DNA of 64,000 nt, taken from Tetraselmis striata. Taxonomy: Eukaryota; Chlorophyta; Chlorodendrophyceae; Chlorodendrales; Chlorodendraceae. The stretch is from the NCBI GenBank assembly GCA_006384855.1, contig VCJN01000865.1, positions 124,001 through 188,000 of the forward strand, written 5' to 3'. Shown here piece after piece: positions 44,468-53,698 of the stretch (its first letter is position 1; every line of letters begins with the position of its first letter). The notes below the pieces were generated by a model. That model was not told the origin of the DNA and did not search any database. It saw only the letters and a program-made list of their open reading frames with translations. Position numbers and translations under genes: made by a program.

Positions 44468-44990
44468 TCATGTCATTAGCGGAACGAAGTCGTTTTGTCA
44501 TCTGCGCGACGAAATCGGTAACTATGTCATTATCAGGACGAAATAGGTCTATCATTAGCATGACAAAATCGTTGTGTCATTGGCGGAACAAAATAGGTCC
44601 ATCATCAGCAGGGCAAAATCGTTTTGTCATCAGCAGGACGTAATAGGTATGTTATCAACGGAACAAAATCGTTCCGTCATCAGCGGGACGAAACATGTGT
44701 CATCAGCGGTACGACATAGGTCTGTAGCGGGGCAAAATCGTTATGTCATCAGCAGGATAGAATCGTTATGTCATCAGTGGGAAAATGTGTTATTCTGTCA
44801 TCGGCATGACAAAATGACTCGGTCATCGGCGGGACGTAATCGTTTTGTCATCAGCGGGACAAAATATGTATGTTAAAAGCGGGACGAAATCGGTTTGTCA
44901 TTAGCGGGACAAAATAGTAGGTATGTCATCAGCGGGACAAACCCGTCATGTCATCAGCGGGACAAAAGTATATGTCGATCAGCGGGATAG
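44468..44990 (-). repeat. Right arm of the foldback-like element (about 20 units, inverted)
   Basis: Inverse orientation of the 25-bp unit (reads GTCATCAGCGGGACAAAATC). Unit number is similar to the two parts of the left arm together. Confidence 0.9.
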
Positions 44991-44999
44991 TAGTCCACA

Positions 45000-45397
45000 A
45001 ATTGTACAAATTCGTGGAGCGCAAGCAAATACATGGGTACAAGAATGGTGTATGCATGGAGGGCGGACGTTGTCAATTGCGCTTTCTTGTATGTATTGCG
45101 AACGCAAGAACATCACGAACCATAATACAACGAAACAACGAGTCGATACAAATATTACCGTCCCAAACGTTGCGACTGGAATGTGCCATACCGCACGGAA
45201 CTATTATGAAGTAACCTGGCAGTTGAATCAGCGATGCGTCGATTTTTCAGAAAATTTTAAAGCAACGGGTTCTATATCACTGGCCTACAGTTCCATGAAT
45301 TGCATTGCCAGCGCTTTGAAGTAGCGACTATGAACTCGCGTGTGGCTTGCATAGAAGTCATCTGGCGCAGCGTTTCGAGCGGCGGCTCACCGGATCA
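45000..45397 (+). other. AT-richer ORFs, no recognised domain
   Basis: Overlapping frames (44,923-45,324; 44,948-45,214) lie beyond the right foldback arm. The composition is lower in GC than the host genes. They may be decayed coding DNA. Confidence 0.3.
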
Positions 45398-45500
45398 TAG
45401 TACTTAGTAGTACATGTCAGTATATAAGCGCTTGTGACGACTAGCGAGTACCATTTTTTTTCCATTACCAGAAGCGAGTAGCGAGTAATCCTTTATACCA
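45398..45500 (+). repeat. Direct repeat flanking LINE family C, copy 1
   Basis: ATAGTACTTAGTAGTACATG through TTTTTTTTCCATTACCAG and AGCGAGTAGCGAG. Repeated at 46,797-46,915, with a partial third copy at 46,986-47,022. Confidence 0.8.
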
Positions 45501-45509
45501 GTGGCGAGT

Positions 45510-46760
45510 TTATACCAGATGGAGCGGGAAGTGGAGGCTGCGTCGGGCTCACAAAAGGAGCTGACGGGATTTCTAGACCAGGCCAACAACTCTCGGCTTC
45601 GAAATGAGGTGTGCGCCCTCCCTGCCACATGTAGGGAACGGATCTTGTTCAACCAGCTCGACGCGGCGTCAGGCATGTGGACGGTGGCCATCCCCACCGC
45701 GCGGACAGCCATGACTCCGCATGAGCTGCGGGAGGTCGCTGCCGGGTACTTCTTTCTGCCTAGCCCGTGCTTGGCCCCGGTGGTTGGGTGCCAGATTATT
45801 CTGCCCTCGACGGAGCACAACCCCGTCATTGTTGATCTATACGGCGACGCGCTCATGAACCTCCCGGCGCCTGGAGACGCTCACTGGCGTGTACAGCACG
45901 ACGCTATCGCAGATGCCTTCCGCGATCACTGTGTTCACGACCTATCTAGGTATCGCGGTACGGCGGGAGGTGGATGACTTGTTCCAGCAGGCAGTGCCTC
46001 TCGGCAACACCGTACCCCGGGATGAACTCAAGGACCTAGTGCCGGACGCAGAGCTCTCCCTCCCGGCGTTCAACGTCGTGACCGGGAGCTATGATCCCCG
46101 GAGCTTGAAGTCCACGCTGTTGGAGTTCAAGACTATGCGGTACGGGGTCAAGTACACTTCAGTGCCCCGGGCCACAGCTGTGGATCGGTTTGAGCGCTCC
46201 CTGTTGGGCGACATACAACGGGGGTTGGCTGCGCGGGACGCGGCGTGGCACAACACAGAGCCCGGACAGAAGGGTCCTCTTCGAGACATCCTGGATATGT
46301 CGGAGTACACGGGCATGGTCTTCGGCACAGTGGGTGAGGTGAGCAAGGGGGTGCACCGCACAGTGCGTGGTATCGCATGCTTGGCTGCGGACCGGGGTGC
46401 CCTCTCATCGCGGGGCACTCGGTGCATCACCCGGGCTCACCAGGAGGCCTTGCTCGCAAGAGATTTCCTCGGGGTCCTGAGCTTGGTGGCCGCTCGAGAG
46501 CGTGCTCGCTGCCTCATCAGACGGCGCAGATTCGTCTCCCATCCCGTTGCTGAAGCTGCACAGCACGTCCGAGGATCACCTACACACACACGTGCTCGCG
46601 TGGCCCGGACTCTGAACCGTGTTCGCATCACTCATCCATCCCGCCTTATGCGGGATGCGGGCCGCTTTTAGGCGGCTTGCTGTGTTGATTTTCTAATTAT
46701 GGGGAACTGCCCTTTTTGTAATTCACACCAGGCAGGACCAGTGGCGAGTAGCGAGTAGAG
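45510..46760 (+). mobile_element. LINE family C, 3' fragment
   Basis: Contains the coding tail at 45,519-46,671 and a 3' UTR with TGTGTTGATTTTCTA ... TAATTCACACCAG, a word also found at 20,963-21,035. It is flanked by about 100-bp direct repeats, which could be head-to-tail remnants of adjacent insertions rather than LTRs. Confidence 0.65.
45519..46671 (+). pseudogene. C-terminal region of a LINE polyprotein, one frameshift
   Basis: Frame 1 (Met-Glu-Arg-Glu-Val-Glu-Ala-Ala ... AHWRVQHDAIADAFRDH) shifts near 45,950 to frame 2 (VDDLFQQAVPLGNTVPRDEL ...). The pattern Leu-Pro-Asp-Ala-Glu-Leu-Ser-Leu-Pro-Ala-Phe-Asn-Val-Val-Thr-Gly, then a Leu-Leu-Glu-Phe-Lys-Thr step, Ala-Val-x-Arg-Phe, Ala-Ala-Arg-Asp, Gly-Pro-Leu-Arg-Asp-Ile-Leu and Phe-Gly-Thr-Val-Gly-Glu-Val-Ser matches the post-reverse-transcriptase nuclease-like region of algal LINEs. 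The protein differs from families A and B. The catalytic reverse transcriptase is absent. Confidence 0.6.
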
Positions 46761-46796
46761 TACCAGTAGCGGGCTCCACCAGATTATAGTACTGCA

Positions 46797-46915
46797 AAGA
46801 TTATAGTACTTAGTAGTAGTAGAAGTAGTACATGTCAGCAGATCAGCGCTTGTGACGACTAGAGAGTTCCATTTTTTTTCCATTACCAGCAGCGAGTAGC
46901 GAGAACCAGTACCAG
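46797..46915 (+). repeat. Direct repeat flanking LINE family C, copy 2
   Basis: Same sequence as 45,398-45,500 with a short GTAGTAGAAGTA insertion near its start. Confidence 0.8.
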
Positions 46916-47133
46916 TACCTCCCAGCCGTGAGATCGTAATCGGACGGCTGTGTAATTAAGAACCGTGGGCGGGCGGGCGGGTGGATTGTAGTACTTAGTA
47001 GTATATGCCAGTAGATAAGCGCTCTAGTCATGCACCTATAGGCCCGATCCGCAGTATACGGGTACCCGTACGGCAATAAAGCTCACCGCCGAAAAATCGA
47101 CGACGCTTCGCTGGATTATTACGCGGGGTTAAT

Positions 47134-47778
47134 GTGATGAATGTGCAGAAAGTAACCCACGAAACATTGAGCTTGTATTTATTAAAACACCAAAAGAAAG
47201 CAGAAGCACATGGATGTCTATGTATTGATGATGACAATACGCGCATTCTTGGACTGGAGCATGACAGAAGAACAACGGCAATGCGCCGGCGCCATGTATC
47301 TATCGTGCCCGGTATCCATGGCTGAAATTGCGATGACCTTAAACGAACAACCTATGATTTCCTGGAGTCTTTCTTTGTGCACTACTTCAGTATTAACACA
47401 ACAGCCAGCCAACTGAATCACAATGTACGAGTCCATGAATGCTGGGAAGTCTTCCAACATAGCCTTGAAACATGTTGATAATATGCACATGCCGACTCAC
47501 CGTATGTATTAGAAGAGGTCACATTTGTCATAAATTGTAAAACTATACAATCCGCAAAAAACATGTACGCACGAAGCCATGCTTTTGACGGAAACCTAGC
47601 GACTGCTTCCACAGGTGGCACTTGGCATGCATACGTTGGTGTCGATCGATTGGGCCGCGACGTATATAAAGCTGAGATCCCAAGTTTGATCCGTTTCAGT
47701 GATTCCCACCCGTCGTATAGCCTAGAAGGTTTCTTTCTACTACAACAAAATGTTAAGAGCGAAACAGTTCCGGCATGA
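47134..47778 (+). pseudogene. Degenerate ORF with an F5/8 type C (discoidin)-like segment
   Basis: A single frame stays protein-like for 215 codons despite TGA (47,323), TGA-TAA (about 47,474) and a final TGA. The middle reads TTYDFLESFFVHYFSINTTA ... Val-His-Glu-Cys-Trp-Glu-Val-Phe-Gln-His-Ser-Leu-Glu. The last part, SHAFDGNLATASTGGTWHAY then Val-Gly-Val-Asp-Arg-Leu-Gly-Arg-Asp, fits the start of a discoidin/F5-8C domain (Ala-x-Asp-Gly ... Thr ... Trp ... Val-Asp-Leu-Gly), a cell-surface or glycan-binding fold. GC content is clearly below that of the neighbouring host genes, so horizontal or viral origin is possible but unproven. Confidence 0.4.
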
Positions 47779-48662
47779 GGGCGAACTATTATGCGGACAA
47801 TCGCCATATTTGAAGGCATATTTTCTACATGCAAACATTCGTTGTGTTGATATTTAATCTGCTAGAAAACTGGCATACTGCGGAATACTATACAAGAAGG
47901 CACATATACACAAAGGCGGATCATGTTAAGGTGCTAGGCGGTGAAGCATTCAACGCAACATTAGTAAATGCTTTTGCCATGCAATACTTGCTCGCTGCGG
48001 GCCATGCTCATTTGTGTTGTGCTCCCTGCTATCTTGTCATGTGCACGAGACTGATTGAACCATGGCACCCCTCGCATGGACACAAACTTCACAGATAATA
48101 AGCCGCCACACCATCCTCAGAGAAGAATGCAGTCGTGCGCAGATCATTATGTCGTCTTATGTAAATACTACCGCTATATGTTGAAACATTTCTTAATGAT
48201 AATCGCCATACCTCCCCGGTGCATGACGCATATACATATGTCCACATCATCCCAAAACTTCATCCGACTCGTCAATTCTCACAGAGTCAAGCACTGCAGG
48301 TAGTTCGCTGTTGTTCAGCGTTCTCTTTTGGGGTCACATGACCCCAAGTTCATTAAAACTTTACATAGGGATAGTGTTATACGGGTTCGGACAGCGGTAG
48401 CCCCAAGGATACTAGTGATTTACCACTGGCTCTCCCGCTCGACGCCGTGGACAGCGTTGTCATGTGGCGCTAATCAGAGCCGGGTGGGAGCCGGCGCTCC
48501 GGAAAATTGTGACTTGACATTTGGCGGCTGGCATTCACAGATATGGGCGACCTTTCTGACCCCGCTGTCAGCGCCAAGCACTCAGCACGCGATGGCGAGA
48601 TCCGAGTTGGCACAAGCTGTGCCGGTCTACACTGTTGTGCTGACTGTGGGCAAAGGGGAGAG
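47779..48662 (+). other. Low-GC stretch with medium ORFs, no gene assigned
   Basis: The ORF 47,829-48,098 (Thr-Lys-Ala-Asp-His-Val-Lys-Val-Leu-Gly-Gly-Glu-Ala-Phe-Asn) may continue the decayed unit at 47.1 kb. Nothing recognisable at 48,100-48,660. Confidence 0.35.
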
Positions 48663-48788
48663 ATTTCGCCGCCTGCCGCCACCGGTGGGGGCTGGGCCAT
48701 GCATGTAGACTACCTCCGCAATGAGTTGTACTGCAATACCGCATGCTCGGGGGCAATTACGCTCCGGTATGCATGTGCACTACCTGTA
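48663..48788 (+). repeat. 126-bp direct repeat, copy 1
   Basis: Repeated at 48,976-49,101 (offset 313 bp) with about ten differences. Both copies keep an open frame around GGGWAMHV.YxRNExYCNTA, so it may be a duplicated coding piece. Confidence 0.85.
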
Positions 48789-48975
48789 TACTGTATGCGT
48801 ATGCTACTGCATACCCGGATGCGTCGGTACACAAGGTATACCGCGACTCAGGTGGGGCGTCGGGTACTACCAGGACTGGGGCTTGTACCATCGCTTCTTT
48901 GAAGGCTTGAAACGCGTCGTCGGCGCGAGGTGTCCAGCCAAACTACGGTACATTCGTGGTGAGATCAGTAAGGGG

Positions 48976-49101
48976 TTTTCGGCGCCTGCCACCACCGGTG
49001 GGGGCTGGGCCATGCATGTAGAGTACCACCGCAATGAGGTGTACTGCAATACCGCATGCTCGGGGGCAATTACGCTCCGGTACGCATGTGCACTACCTGT
49101 A
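48976..49101 (+). repeat. 126-bp direct repeat, copy 2
   Basis: See copy 1. The frame here continues to TAG at 49,143. Confidence 0.85.
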
Positions 49102-49143
49102 TCATTCTCGAATTTGAAGGGGGACTGTGCCAAACACAAATAG

Positions 49144-49520
49144 TACTCCGCCACAAACGTCCTGCGCATCTAGCTGCACCTGGCCTACTCCTGCCTGGAC
49201 ACAGTCTCATGCAGTCACTCAGTACTCATGAATGGCCGCCTCAGAGTGCTGCCATCTCAGTGACTCATTGCTCAGTGCGCAGATTCCCCATCCTTGGCCC
49301 AGATTTGCCAATATCCTGGAAGCATCGCCTTGCTGCGTAGTCCCACTGTGTGCACCAACCAATTGTGGGTGAATCTTTACACTTTTATCTTGGGTCTGAC
49401 TTCAGTCTCACCTGCAGTCATGACATATATATGCTCTGTGGCTGTGGCAGGCATCGGTTGACTAGTTTCATAGCTGCATCCCAGCCACTGCCCCAAGGCT
49501 GCACGAGCCGGCCCACGTAC
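49144..49520. other. 3' flank of the coiled-coil gene
   Basis: No ORF with support; a run of CAGTCACTCAGTACTCA-like words at 49,200-49,270. Confidence 0.5.
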
Positions 49521-52302
49521 TCAGTCACTATCATCGTCCGATGCATCCAGGCCAGTCATTGCCCGGCCCTGCTGAAAGGCGAGCTCCTTCTCGTACTCCT
49601 GCAGAGCCTCTTTTTTGCTACGAGCTGAGCTCATGTTCATCTCCGACATGCGCTCCAGCAGCTGCACATCGCCCGGGGAAGACAACCCAGTGTCAGCAAG
49701 CACTTGAGCCCGCCAGCAGGAGATCATAGCCGGATAATGGTCCATGTAGGCGGACAAATTGAGGGAGCCACAGATCGACATCGACACATAAATCTTTAGA
49801 CATTAGGTGGAGAATCCCCACCAAGGAAAGGCGAGCAAAATGCGCGCCTATTGCCCCTGCTCTTCTCCTACCCCATCTCTCTTTCATACCCTGGCGCCAA
49901 TAAAGCCCAGCCCTTACCTTGGACTGCCATTGCAGCTTCGATTGACCCCGGGCAAGGCTGTCTGCCTCCGCGCGCGCCACAGCTGCCTTGTTCACAGCTT
50001 TCAGCCGCTCTGTGTCGAGAGCTTTCACCTGAGGAGTTGTTTTGATCCGGGTTTATTGTCATTTCAGCGGTATGTCCAGTGTACATATTCTACCTTAAGC
50101 AACACGTGAAGGCAGGATGGGCACTGGTGCCGCCAGGCAGCGAGATGGGGCCATGCCTTTTGCTCCATCATAGCAGTCGAGATGTCAGCCCGGTGCAGCA
50201 CTTCGTCTACTGATTCAAGGCGAGCCAGGGTTGCTTGGAGCAGGCTCTTGAGGTCATCCCGCTCCTCTGCAGCAATAGTCACCAAGACCATGTTAGACAG
50301 AGGATGTACACACATGCATTCCCATAGCGCCCCCCCCCCCCCCCCCCCCCTGCGCCCCAGGCGCTTCCTATCTGCATTTCTAACGCCCCATACCCACAAT
50401 TCATACCGCAGCTTGTGGTGTCTCAGTATCCCGTGCTGGCAGAAGCTGACGCAGGAGGACGCATGCAGCGTGGTCCTACTAAGTGCGCAACATGCACAGG
50501 TCACAGACACCCCGTTGGCTGACCACACCACAGGAGTCCGATGGACGGGTACGCTGCACAATGGCGAGGTCCTACCTGTGAGGGAAGCCAGCTCCTCAGC
50601 CGCGGTCTCATTGCAGCGCTGCAGGGACTCCTCCGCTTCACGCAGCTTGATTGTCATCTGATGAAGCTGCGTGTCCCGATTCTTTAGCGCCGCCTTCAGC
50701 GACTTGATGTCCACAGCGCGCGAGTCGAACTGGTTCTGCACAAAGCAGAGGAAGACATGCCTGGTGATATACATGTTTGGTGATATACATGCATTGCCCT
50801 CCGCACATCAAATGCATGGTATTTCTGTCAGGACTTGGATGGGCTTACCACGAGTTTCTTGTAGTCTGACTCAAAGCGATTGGCACGCTTTCGCTGCTCT
50901 ATCATTTCGCGCCGCAGCTTTGCCTTGGGGACAAGCAGCATGGAGTGTCAAAGAGCTGAACTGGCACACTGCCGGCAACCCACAAAAATGACAGAACATA
51001 CTCAAAATGAGGTTAACATAGACAGGGCTATTCGCACTGAGCATTTATCCCGCCAGCATTCTGCAACGAAGATAAAGCCAATCTAGTGGAGGCTTCATGC
51101 TTGTCATAGTCACAAGCGCCGTTGTTTTCTTGGGGGCCGGGGGGGGGGGGGGGGGGGGGGCTGTACCTTCTCTTGCGCCCACACTGCTTCTGCATCACGG
51201 TACTGCGCCAATACCGACGCCAGCGGTGTCTGCGGGCTCTCCTTTGAAAGTGGCCCAGCCCTCCGCCGGGCAACGGAGAGGAACGGTGGCTGCGGCGGCG
51301 AGGCTGCCTTCACTTTCCCCTTGCCCTTCCGCCCACAAACCTTCTTTGGCCGTACCAATGCAAGGCCTTCTGACTCATATCCCAGCTGCAGCGCCGCCCG
51401 CCCATACCGTCGCGCATCCTGCGCGCTGCGTGCTGCGGCCTCGGTCTTGCTTAAGATGGTATCCACGCGGCTACACCTCTCTAGCAGCTCCGACACATCC
51501 ACGGACCTGGTAACCAATGGCGAAAAAAAGCTAGCTGTCTCAGCACTGTGTTTCTGTAACAAGGATGCCAATGGCTCTGGGGGAGGAGAGGAGATGCTGG
51601 TACGGCTGGGATGCCCAACGCGGCTACAAGAGGCAAAGTAGGAAAGCCGAAAGCCCATCACTTGCAACTCGCCTGTCTGAGTCGTACTCGTAGGGTGGGG
51701 ACCGTCGCGGCATCTGCGGGCGAGCACGACCAGAGATAACACGTTAGGCCCGCAGTGACTGGTGGGCTCCCTGACAAGGACAGTGGCGCGCGTCCCATTA
51801 CACTTTACCTTCGTATGCGGGCTATCAGGGCTGGAGACGCGCGTCCGTGGCGTGGCCGCCGCCACCGTTGCGGTGGATACCCGCTCGACCCGATCGGCAG
51901 CGCTCTGCCGTGGCGGGAGCGATGCTGCCCGGCGTACCGACGAGAAGCTGGGCGAGCCTGGCTGCACCGTTGGCGACGGCGTCACAGTTGCGGACAGTTT
52001 CACGCCAAGCCCCGCCAGCCGCGCCTTCAGCGCCTCCACCTCTGCCTCCGACATCCCGCTGGACTGGCTCTGCGCGGTGGGAGGTGGGCGGTACTTGCTC
52101 GAAACCGGGTGGCCCGCCGCGGCGCTGCTTTGTGTGACGTGACGCCCCGGAGCTCTGCCAATACGGGCACGACGCGCCGGCTGGGAGCGAAGCCGTGCCG
52201 CTATCTGCACGATGTCCTCCAGGAGCAGATTGTTACCGCGCCAGCTGAGCGTGTGGCTTGTGGTGACACCGCGCGGTGGCGTATGGTTGACGGCTGAGTC
52301 AC
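49521..52302 (-). CDS. Coiled-coil protein (host gene), N-terminus uncertain
   Basis: Exons read downward: 52,302-51,167; 50,923-50,849; 50,735-50,576; 50,276-50,157; 50,038-49,918; 49,661-49,521, all phases compatible, ending TGA. The large first exon is Ser/Pro/Ala-rich and contains MSEAEVEALKARLAGLGVKL. Later exons are continuous heptad-type coiled coil (AKLRREMIEQRKRANRFESD; KSLKAALKNRDTQLHQMTIK; EERDDLKSLLQATLARLESV). The protein ends in an acidic Asp-Asp-Asp-Ser-Asp tail. The intron after exon 1 has GTACAG then a C-run; the intron after 50,157 seems to use a GC donor (AAG/GCATGG), because reading on to the next GT would break the heptads. A structural role, for example at basal bodies or axonemes, is possible, but I do not recognise the family. 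The first coding exon probably lies above 52,302. Confidence 0.7.
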
Positions 52303-52305
52303 CTA

Positions 52306-52340
<35 letters not shown>

Positions 52341-52849
52341 TTGTCGTTGTGGCCAGTCACCGCCGTTCCGATTAAGGTCGCCCGAAGAAAGCAGCAGCTT
52401 GCGCGAATGTAAACGACCTCTGCCAAACTAATAGAAGTGTAAAACGCAACGGAAACCCTCGGGCTTGGAGCGTGCCGCTCTGCGTGTCTCCGCTGCGCCG
52501 GCTGTTTCAGAGCGCGCGGTCATCGCACTTGCGTGTGGGGAGGACGTGCGGCATGCCTGGAGAGTTGTCCGACTGGCGTCGTGACTCGTCCGCCGAACCA
52601 ACTGCTAGCTGGACTTCCAACGGCTTTTCTGGAGGGGCTGGGCAACAATCAGTCAGTTGAGGTAAAAACGGGATTTTTTTTCTCAGGACATAAAATCCTT
52701 ATATATTAGTGATTTGCTCGATTGAGCAGCGGGCGCCCCTGCCAGTAGCGCTAAATACATATTTGATGTGTGAATACATTCTCTACAGTCAGTGCTTTAA
52801 CGTACGCTTGCGCACTACTAAAAGTGCACAACTAAATGCAATTGTGCAG

Positions 52850-52970
52850 CAAGGTTGCGAGCATCAAACGAGATAATGTCAGCCTGAAACCAAGGGTCAA
52901 AGCAGGAGGCCAGTGCACCAAGAACCAAGCAGGAACCAAGAGATATGAGACCAGGAAGTCATTAAGTCAT
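52850..52970 (-). repeat. Antisense LINE-A 3'-UTR fragment
   Basis: GCCTGAAACCAAGGGTCAAAGCAGG... is the inverse of the LINE-A 3' UTR. It shares its left flank word (CAGTGCTTTAAC, GCAATTGTG) with 21,325-21,420. Confidence 0.65.
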
Positions 52971-53065
52971 ACAAATTGATGTGTACGAATGAATACAGAG
53001 TAGATATATTTGAGATTAGCAAAGTATAGCAACTAACACGCCTTATCCCTGCCTCATTTTTCGTG

Positions 53066-53136
53066 GGGACGCTGAAAGGGTTTCACTGTCGTTTCGCTGT
53101 TGCCAGCCCTGTCCCGGGGACGAAAATAAATAAAAA
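53066..53136 (+). repeat. LINE-B 3'-end fragment, diverged
   Basis: GCTGAAAGGGTTTCACTG ... GCCCTGTCCCGGGGACGAAAA, a diverged copy of the LINE-B end. Confidence 0.6.
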
Positions 53137-53239
53137 TAGACGCGATCGATGCCCTGACGCGATCGACGGCTTTAAAATATTCTGGCACAGCAAAACATTC
53201 TGGTATCAGCACGACAATATGAATTACCCACGTGACACA

Positions 53240-53404
53240 AAGCAGCATGACTTCGTGGTTCCCTTTGCTCTTTCTTGGTTCTTGGCTCCCTGTCCTCCTG
53301 CTCGACCTTGGTTTCGGGCTCATGTCTCTCTTCTGCTGACAACCTTTCATAGTTGCTGTTAGTTCTGTTGTAGTGCGCTTTTGTGAAAGCCCTGATGTAA
53401 TTAA
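53240..53404 (+). mobile_element. LINE family A, 5'-truncated copy
   Basis: Matches 23,000-23,160, ending GCCCTGATGTAATTAAAGG. The possible duplication ATATGAATTACCC (about 53,217) versus ATATTAGTTACCC (about 53,407) has two mismatches. Confidence 0.75.
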
Positions 53405-53698
53405 AGGATATTAGTTACCCTGTACCTCTCACCGTCAACTTGAGGATGTACATAGCTAATATCACCGCGACTACGGGTAGTCGACTACCCGTACCTGTAC
53501 CTGCTTTCTGGCAGTCGCCGCGCTTGCTGTGCGACTAGCGCATGGACTGCGGCTGCTCGCCGCCCTCCTCGCATTGTCCGTTCAACGCCGGCCGGGACCT
53601 TGCCCGCAAGCCTGGCAGGCTGCACGCATATCCGACTGCCGCCCCGTGATCCGCTGACTTGCTTGCCAGCGCGGGAGGCATTGCCCCCCTTCCCCGTC

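Larger units (their letters stand above)
27541..44990. mobile_element. Foldback-like element with tandem-repeat inverted arms, split by a CACTA transposon
   Basis: The left arm is 27,541-27,637 plus 40,494-40,925 and the right arm is 44,468-44,990. Each arm has about twenty units of a 25-bp word (CCCGCTGATGACAAAACGAT plus TTTGT), in opposite orientations, around a 3.5-kb core (40,926-44,467). Long inverted repeats made of short tandem units are the defining trait of foldback (FB/Galileo-type) transposons. The outermost 40 bases of the arms also correspond. I could not find a clear target duplication, and the core ORFs show no known transposase, so mobility is inferred from architecture alone. 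Confidence 0.6.
52303..53698. other. Region between the two divergent host genes, with LINE fragments
   Basis: A G-run at 52,307-52,338 marks the 5' side of the coiled-coil exon. The rest holds fragments of LINE A and B (listed separately) and no supported exon; a first exon of either gene may hide here. Confidence 0.5.

Noticed and set aside
40494-44990. CRISPR array, because 25-bp units repeat many times
   Set aside because: Units are directly tandem with no unique spacers, they are degenerate, and the genome is eukaryotic.
45398-46915. LTR retrotransposon bounded by the 100-bp direct repeats
   Set aside because: The coding region is of LINE type, the repeats are short, a partial third copy exists, and no primer-binding site or polypurine tract was seen.
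43270-48300. Endogenous virus (capsid-like) interpretation of the lower-GC ORFs at 43.3-44.2 and 47.1-48.3 kb
   Set aside because: No capsid, ATPase, polymerase or integrase motif could be identified; lower GC alone is not evidence.
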